This document shows, in pieces, positions 38,080 through 41,758 of a stretch of 41,758 bases of DNA. The translations under genes and the position numbers were made by a program. The notes under the pieces are model-generated. The model was not told the DNA's origin, made no database searches, and worked only from the letters and a program-made list of their open reading frames with translations. The DNA is from a virus. The stretch covers positions 1 to 41,758 of IMG/VR virus record IMGVR_UViG_3300037119_006847. The stretch is one strand, 5' to 3'. Position 1 is the stretch's first letter, and every line of letters starts with the position of its first letter.

Positions 38080-38871
38080 ATGAAACATTCACAACCTATT
38101 CACAACTTCACTGGAATGAATTTAAGGATTTCCTTATGTCTATTTTTAGCCGTAAACAGCGCTATGGCTGGAGGCTCTAAGCGTCCAAGCGCACCAGTGC
38201 CCTCGCATCGCACTCCAAAGTCTGGAGCAAAGGTGTACAAGCCTGCTGGCCAGTGGGACATCAAAGGCATCTCCGACATTCCAAAGGGCGTTGGCTCTGT
38301 TGCCGTAAAATCTGGCGTGATTGTGTGGGATCTACAGGGCGCTGTGCTGGATGGCGAAAAGCAAAAGGGTAAGCTTGACGACAATGAAAACAATGAACCT
38401 CTGTTTCGCGCACGCGTGCCTTTGGTTGTGAAGAATGGCTTTGCTCGCAACGTGAAGAACGCCATGACATTTTTCGCTAAGGATTCCGGTGTTGAGAAGA
38501 TGACTTTTACAGATTGTGGCGAGGACTGTATCGCGACCGCAAAGGGAAGGTCTTCTAGTGCACGCGCTTATGGCTTTAGGGTTATCGACTCCGAGATAAT
38601 TGGAAGAAGCTCAGGCGACAAAAGTTTACAATTAAATGAGGCTAAGGACGCACGCGTAGAAGGCAATACAATCTACGGCGGTATCACCTGCATGCGCATT
38701 GGCGACAGCGACACCACGCAAGTCTCGGATGTGGCCATCGTGAAGAACAATCGCTATGTGGCTTGTGATACTGGCAACAACGCCTCCAGGATTACCGTCC
38801 ACACTTCTGGCAACAAGTTTGAATCTGTGAATACGCCTTGGAAGGCGTCGAATGGTGCGGTGGAGAAATGA
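38080..38871 (+). CDS. Exported beta-helix protein, pectate-lyase-like
   Basis: Length 263 aa; GAGGG precedes ATG 38080, and ATG 38116 is an alternative that gives a standard signal length. Residues 13-30 (MNLRISLCLFLAVNSAMA) form a signal peptide. From about 107 on, EPLFRARVPLVVKNGFARNVKNAM, then VEKMTFTDCGEDCIATAKG and FRVIDSEIIG, LQLNEAKDARVEGNTI, follows a right-handed parallel beta-helix; the DCGEDCIATAKG turn is close to the GEDAxTxKG stretch of family 3 pectate lyases. It may be a polysaccharide lyase or a glycan-binding helix acting outside the cytosol. First gene of the accessory operon. Confidence 0.65.
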   Translation: MKHSQPIHNFTGMNLRISLCLFLAVNSAMAGGSKRPSAPVPSHRTPKSGAKVYKPAGQWDIKGISDIPKGVGSVAVKSGVIVWDLQGAVLDGEKQKGKLDDNENNEPLFRARVPLVVKNGFARNVKNAMTFFAKDSGVEKMTFTDCGEDCIATAKGRSSSARAYGFRVIDSEIIGRSSGDKSLQLNEAKDARVEGNTIYGGITCMRIGDSDTTQVSDVAIVKNNRYVACDTGNNASRITVHTSGNKFESVNTPWKASNGAVEK

Positions 38872-39305
38872 AATTGGAAGACTTGCTTGCAGTGTGCGAG
38901 GCGGCGACTCCTGGGCCTTGGCGGTCCAACGCAAACCCAATGAGAGATGATGGGAGCTTTGTTTATAAGGACGAGCCGCCAACTGGGAGTGGCGTGCGAA
39001 ACTTGAATGGAGTTGAGTACATGAACCAACCGACGTCAATTATTCCAGTTCAACTTCCTGATAACGACGCATCCTTCATCGCGCAATTCAACCCAGTCGT
39101 AGTGTCAGCCATGGTGAGAGAGCTGATTGCGGCGAGGGAAGTCGAACTCGATTGCAGGCACGGCGATGCAAGGCTTGAATTAGATCTATGTCACGACATG
39201 TCTCGCTATTGGTGTACCTGTCAAACATGGGTTGACCGCGAAATGATCGCAGCCGTTGATCGATTGGATTCCGCACGCGCAGCTACAGACAAGGTATTAA
39301 AATGA
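38868..39305 (+). CDS. ATPGPW-motif (Ead/Ea22-like) phage protein, 145 aa
   Basis: Start ATG 38868 overlaps the previous stop by 4 bp. MKLEDLLAVCEAATPGPW, followed after a variable loop by DASFIAQFNPVVVSAMVRELI, matches the common ATPGPW...xxFIAxxxP family of accessory phage proteins. The C-terminal part (CTCQTWVDREMIAAV) carries CxC and a further Cys. It is a distant cousin of 10044-10391. Function unknown in the whole family. Confidence 0.75.
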   Translation: MKLEDLLAVCEAATPGPWRSNANPMRDDGSFVYKDEPPTGSGVRNLNGVEYMNQPTSIIPVQLPDNDASFIAQFNPVVVSAMVRELIAAREVELDCRHGDARLELDLCHDMSRYWCTCQTWVDREMIAAVDRLDSARAATDKVLK

Positions 39306-39400
39306 GACGATTAGGCGACATGTTGGTGTTCTTTCTTGTGGTGCCCCTTCTTATCCCAGCATTCTTCATCGGGCTGTGGAAGCATGTGGGGCGCGAATGA
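39302..39400 (+). CDS. Single-pass membrane peptide, 32 aa
   Basis: ATGA overlaps at both ends. Residues 7-26 (MLVFFLVVPLLIPAFFIGLW) are one membrane helix, preceded by MRRLGD (inside) and followed by KHVGRE. Below usual length limits, but the overlap pattern and clear TM segment support it. Could modulate host membrane proteins or assist lysis. Confidence 0.6.
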   Translation: MRRLGDMLVFFLVVPLLIPAFFIGLWKHVGRE

Positions 39401-39624
39401 CTGAGGCTGAATACAAGCACTTGGTAAAGATAGCTCGCACTTTGGAAATATCAATCCAACAATATGACTACGCGAAGGTACCCATACACGCGGAGCTTGT
39501 TATAGAGAAGTGCATCGAGGACATCAAAGGAATACTCAACCAAGAGCCCCCAGCATCTCGCACCCCCGAACAAGAGCGTGAGTTTGCCAAATTCATCGAT
39601 GAAGAGATTGCGCCTGAGATATGA
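39397..39624 (+). CDS. Hypothetical helical protein, 75 aa
   Basis: Starts at ATG 39397 in an ATGA overlap; an upstream in-frame ATG (39376) would run inside the TM peptide gene. Helical throughout (MTEAEYKHLVKIARTLEIS, VIEKCIEDIKGILNQ), with an acidic C-terminal helix after PPASRTPEQE. No recognised family. Overlaps the DUF962 gene by 4 bp. Confidence 0.6.
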   Translation: MTEAEYKHLVKIARTLEISIQQYDYAKVPIHAELVIEKCIEDIKGILNQEPPASRTPEQEREFAKFIDEEIAPEI

Positions 39625-39899
39625 CTTTTAGCTCATTCAAAGAATTCTACCCCTTCTACCTATCGCAACACACGCGCACGTCCACAAAGCGCCTGCATTT
39701 CGTCGGCTCATGCGCAACACTCATGCTGCTAGCTTTCGGCAAGGTGATAGCCGCCATAGTGGCAGGATACGCCTTTGCTTGGATTGGACATTTCTTCTTT
39801 GAGAAGAATCGCCCGGCTACATTCACTCACCCGCTGTATTCCCTCATGGGAGATTGGCGGATGTTTTGGGATGTGCTGCGTGGGAGGGTGGAGTTGTGA
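39621..39899 (+). CDS. DUF962 / Mpo1-like membrane protein
   Basis: Length 92 aa. FKEFYPFYLSQHTRTSTKRLHFVG, then GYAFAWIGHFFFEKNRPATF and LYSLMGDWRMFWD form the full signature of DUF962, with His17, His26, His57, Glu61 and Asp78 as conserved polar residues and two membrane stretches (about 29-55). Yeast Mpo1 of this family is an Fe(II)-dependent dioxygenase in alpha-oxidation of 2-hydroxy fatty acids; bacterial members are uncharacterised. A phage copy is unusual and hints at fatty-acid or membrane-lipid modification. ATGA/GTGA overlaps on both sides. Confidence 0.85.
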   Translation: MTFSSFKEFYPFYLSQHTRTSTKRLHFVGSCATLMLLAFGKVIAAIVAGYAFAWIGHFFFEKNRPATFTHPLYSLMGDWRMFWDVLRGRVEL

Positions 39900-40108
39900 A
39901 ATACTTTAAGCTTAAGCATGTGCGTAAGTCTTTTGAGGCATCGTCCATGAGGGACTCTCGGAAGTCTGGGCTTGTCACTTTAAAGGAACTATCTGAGCGC
40001 ACCGGGTTCACACAGCAATATCTGTCAGACGTTGAGAATAATAGGCGAATCATATCCCAGGATAAAGCCACAATCATAGAGGATGCGTTGAAAGGTTTAC
40101 TCCAATGA
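39896..40108 (+). CDS. XRE/Cro-CI-type HTH protein, 70 aa
   Basis: GTG 39896 overlaps the DUF962 stop. Residues 27-65 contain LVTLKELSERTGFTQQYLSDVENNRR, a typical five-helix XRE DNA-binding domain (LxxLAxxxGxSxxxLSxxExG-like), with almost nothing else. It may repress its own operon, or act as the lytic/lysogenic Cro-like switch together with the recombinase. No operator was identified. Confidence 0.8.
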   Translation: MKYFKLKHVRKSFEASSMRDSRKSGLVTLKELSERTGFTQQYLSDVENNRRIISQDKATIIEDALKGLLQ

Positions 40109-40590
40109 CTGAGTACCTCGGGAAGTGGTGGCGCTTGTATAACTACAAATGTGACGTGTCGGGCGACAATATATTGGCGCTGTCAGAAGTCTGCGATGAA
40201 GCATTTGAAGCTGGCTACAAAGAAGGCTCAGACCATGCCAGCGAAGACGCAGAAAAGTTATTTGAAGAACTGATACATCGGGGTCACGAAGCCGGTCGCC
40301 AATCAGTGATTGCGGAAGTGATGCCGGTGTTGGAGTTTTATGCAGCCGGGCACGACCACTCGCATGAATATTATTTGCAAGCCGATTGCGACAAGATACC
40401 AGTCGTGAAAGTCGTTAATCTTGTAGCTGAAATAAGGTCTGGAAAAACGGGCAAGCAAGTTTACGATGAAGCTATGACGCAAGAATTTAAATACCGCTCA
40501 GGCAAGCGAGCACGCGCTCTCCGCGACAAGCTTACGCCAAGTACACGTCCAGAAAACGTGTCGATGAAATCGGGAAATGAGGACACATGA
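40105..40590 (+). CDS. Hypothetical protein, 161 aa
   Basis: ATGA overlap with the XRE gene. The first half is acidic and helical (DEAFEAGYKEGSDHASEDAEKLFEEL), the middle has a His cluster (HEAGRQSV, GHDHSHEYY), and the end is basic (YRSGKRARALRDKLTP). The GYxEGxxxA pattern is seen in many small phage proteins of unknown role. No catalytic motif can be assigned; the His cluster might bind metal. Confidence 0.6.
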   Translation: MTEYLGKWWRLYNYKCDVSGDNILALSEVCDEAFEAGYKEGSDHASEDAEKLFEELIHRGHEAGRQSVIAEVMPVLEFYAAGHDHSHEYYLQADCDKIPVVKVVNLVAEIRSGKTGKQVYDEAMTQEFKYRSGKRARALRDKLTPSTRPENVSMKSGNEDT

Positions 40591-40853
40591 CTACACCCAC
40601 CCCTCGCGACGTTGAGAAGGCTAAGGCGATAGTGGACTTGTGCGACTCGGTTGGTGTTGGCACCGATTGCCTTGTTTTGTATAAGTGCAACATTCAAACC
40701 GCCGTTGCCCAAGCCCTAGCCGCCGAGCGCGCTAGCTTGCCGGTGTCGGTTGAGCGCGAACTTAGTTCTAGCTGTGGATGCGATGGCACGTTTCGCTGCG
40801 CAAACTGCATAGCCCTCGCCGAATTGCTCGAATGGCAAAAGGGGGGAGAATGA
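40587..40853 (+). CDS. Hypothetical Cys-rich protein, 88 aa
   Basis: ATGA overlap at start and end. N-terminal helices (DVEKAKAIVDLCDSVGVG, VAQALAAERASL) followed by CGCDGTFRCANC, four Cys in a short span that could bind one zinc. Ends LLEWQKGGE, where the Gly/Glu codons also supply the GGGGGAG ribosome site of the next gene. Confidence 0.6.
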   Translation: MTTPTPRDVEKAKAIVDLCDSVGVGTDCLVLYKCNIQTAVAQALAAERASLPVSVERELSSSCGCDGTFRCANCIALAELLEWQKGGE

Positions 40854-40972
40854 GAGAGATAGTTTTAATGACTGAGTTGGGTGACATTGTGGTTTTAAGT
40901 TACTCACCAATACCAAGTTGGCTCAGTTTTTCACTATTTTTTGAAGGCCTAGAATACTTGGGTGAACTATGA
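40850..40972 (+). CDS. Hypothetical peptide, 40 aa
   Basis: ATG 40850 has a strong GGGGGAG ribosome site, and its stop overlaps the next ATG. Beta-like hydrophobic composition (IVLMTELGDIVVLSY, WLSFSLFF). No family; may exist mainly to couple translation of the FN3 lipoprotein. Confidence 0.5.
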   Translation: MREIVLMTELGDIVVLSYSPIPSWLSFSLFFEGLEYLGEL

Positions 40973-41595
40973 AAATGAAATACCTACTCCTCCTCGCACT
41001 CGCAGCCTGCGGTATCCCTAAAGAGAAACCGCCAACTGTACCGCCTGTCACCACTACGCCACCAGAGGCACCTAAGCCCAAGGGCACCATTCGAGAGATA
41101 CTCATCGAACACATTCCCGGTGGCGAGAACTCCACTTGCTTTACTTGGGATCAAAACCCAGAGCCTGATGTGAATCAGTATAACCTCTACATCTCAACAG
41201 ATGGCGCAACGTGGGGAACTCCAGTCGTGACTGACACCCTCAAAGCCTGCTCAGCCTCTCTCACTCAAGGTGAGCAATACTATGCAATGGTAACGGCCAC
41301 TAACACCTCTGGCCTAGAGTCCCTGCCATCTGAAACTCTCCCCTTCCGCGTTGCCTACATCATCTCCGATATCGACTTTAAATCCACTCAGCTTGTTGGG
41401 GGAGAAATGCAGATGAGCATCGAGGGTCCAGAGCACCTTATGGTAGCAAACGAAGCCATCGTGCAGTGGTCCGAGGACCTTGTGAATTGGATCGATATAC
41501 CCGTGAGATGGGAGTTTCTAGACGGCGTGCACACCTGCACAATCGCGACCATTGACGCCTCGCGAGCCTTTTACCGCATGGGGTTTAAGTGGTAA
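40969..41595 (+). CDS. FN3-domain lipoprotein, 208 aa
   Basis: MKMKYLLLLALAACGIP is a lipoprotein signal with lipobox LAAC. A Pro/Thr linker (PTVPPVTTTPPEAPKPKG) follows, then residues about 45-125 form a fibronectin type III domain (FTWDQNPEPDVNQYNLYIS and YYAMVTATNTSGLESLPS are the typical C and F/G strands). A second beta domain with AIVQWSEDLVNWIDIPV closes it. It would be surface- or periplasm-displayed; a superinfection-exclusion or adhesion role is possible. Start in an ATGA overlap. Confidence 0.8.
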   Translation: MKMKYLLLLALAACGIPKEKPPTVPPVTTTPPEAPKPKGTIREILIEHIPGGENSTCFTWDQNPEPDVNQYNLYISTDGATWGTPVVTDTLKACSASLTQGEQYYAMVTATNTSGLESLPSETLPFRVAYIISDIDFKSTQLVGGEMQMSIEGPEHLMVANEAIVQWSEDLVNWIDIPVRWEFLDGVHTCTIATIDASRAFYRMGFKW

Positions 41596-41607
41596 GCTAG
41601 CCCTGCA

Positions 41608-41758
41608 GTGAAATACGAGAACTCTAGCATCTATCGCACCCAGCTTGGGGATGACTTTTACTCAGTGAACACTAAGCCTAAGAACAAAGTGCACCTTGCT
41701 CTCAATGATAAAGAAGTCGTGTGCAAAAGTGCGCCATATAACAATGCCACCTTTGTGG
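41608..41758 (+). CDS. Small Cys/His protein, 5' part of the gene crossing the contig join
   Basis: GTG 41608 opens the frame that continues at base 1-264; the first eight codons are unique to this end and the rest lies in the 126-bp redundancy. No strong ribosome site; it begins 12 bp after the FN3 lipoprotein stop and is the last gene of the accessory operon. Confidence 0.65.
   Translation, partial: MKYENSSIYRTQLGDDFYSVNTKPKNKVHLALNDKEVVCKSAPYNNATFV
41633..41758. repeat. Terminal direct repeat, right copy (126 bp)
   Basis: Identical to 2-127. Trimming one copy gives a circular map of about 41,631 bp. Confidence 0.9.

Noticed and set aside
38632-39039. 135-codon minus-strand frame antisense to the beta-helix and Ead-like genes
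   Set aside because: Both plus-strand genes have clear families or signals; the antisense frame has none.
1-41758. CRISPR arrays, tRNA genes, insertion sequences and a T7-type RNA polymerase
   Set aside because: Looked for on both strands; no repeat-spacer array, no T-loop/anticodon set, no transposase and no single-subunit polymerase were recognised.

Overview
The window is an essentially complete genome of a short-tailed (podovirus-type) tailed phage or prophage-like virus. It carries a two-domain large terminase, a large portal, scaffold, major capsid protein, tail adaptor, beta-propeller tail protein, fibre-like proteins and three glycine/alanine-rich ejection-type proteins, and no tape measure or sheath. 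Bases 2-127 are repeated exactly at 41633-41758 and one small gene reads through the join. The contig therefore closes to a circle of about 41.63 kb or has a short terminal redundancy; which one cannot be decided from sequence. The host is probably a Gram-negative bacterium: there is an LpxA-like acyltransferase, several lipoproteins with clear lipoboxes, exported proteins and two sigma-54 promoter matches. The exact taxon cannot be called, and no tRNA, rRNA, CRISPR array or phage RNA polymerase was seen.

Layout. (1) 0.4-3.4 kb, plus strand: an overlapping cassette of methyltransferase, LpxA-like acyltransferase, glycosyltransferase-like protein, 2OG-Fe(II) oxygenase-like protein, a small protein and a DUF3310 protein. 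(2) 3.4-6.6 kb: small minus genes, a structured gene-free stretch, RNase HI, an AcrVA2-like protein behind a consensus promoter, and an HTH protein. (3) 6.6-7.5 kb: gene-free, with a long hairpin, a G-rich tract, 11-bp phased repeats and TGGCAT repeats; it looks like an origin or control region. (4) 7.5-11.9 kb, plus strand: many small genes behind two related sigma-54-type promoter modules, including a lipoprotein metallopeptidase candidate and a catalytic-core tyrosine recombinase. (5) 11.9-17.6 kb: replication and recombination (DnaB-type helicase, replication/loader protein, RecE-like exonuclease, SSB-like protein, PD-(D/E)XK nuclease) plus a GroES-like candidate and two glycosyltransferases. 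(6) 17.5-36.1 kb, minus strand: the virion and packaging block. (7) 36.2-37.8 kb, plus: lysis genes (lipoprotein lysozyme-like enzyme, amidase). (8) 38.1 kb across the join: a chain of stop/start-overlapping accessory genes including a pectate-lyase-like exported protein, a DUF962/Mpo1-like membrane enzyme and an FN3 lipoprotein.

The most unusual aspects are the control logic and the envelope focus. Five genes have a promoter-like -10 box exactly 7 nt before an ATG that lacks a Shine-Dalgarno sequence, suggesting leaderless mRNAs. Two promoters have sigma-54 -24/-12 elements in a duplicated 78-bp module. Many accessory products look directed at the cell envelope: acyltransferase, glycosyltransferases, hydroxy-fatty-acid-type enzyme, lipoproteins, and fibre proteins with signal peptides. 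Functions are inferred from motifs read by eye; no database search was run.
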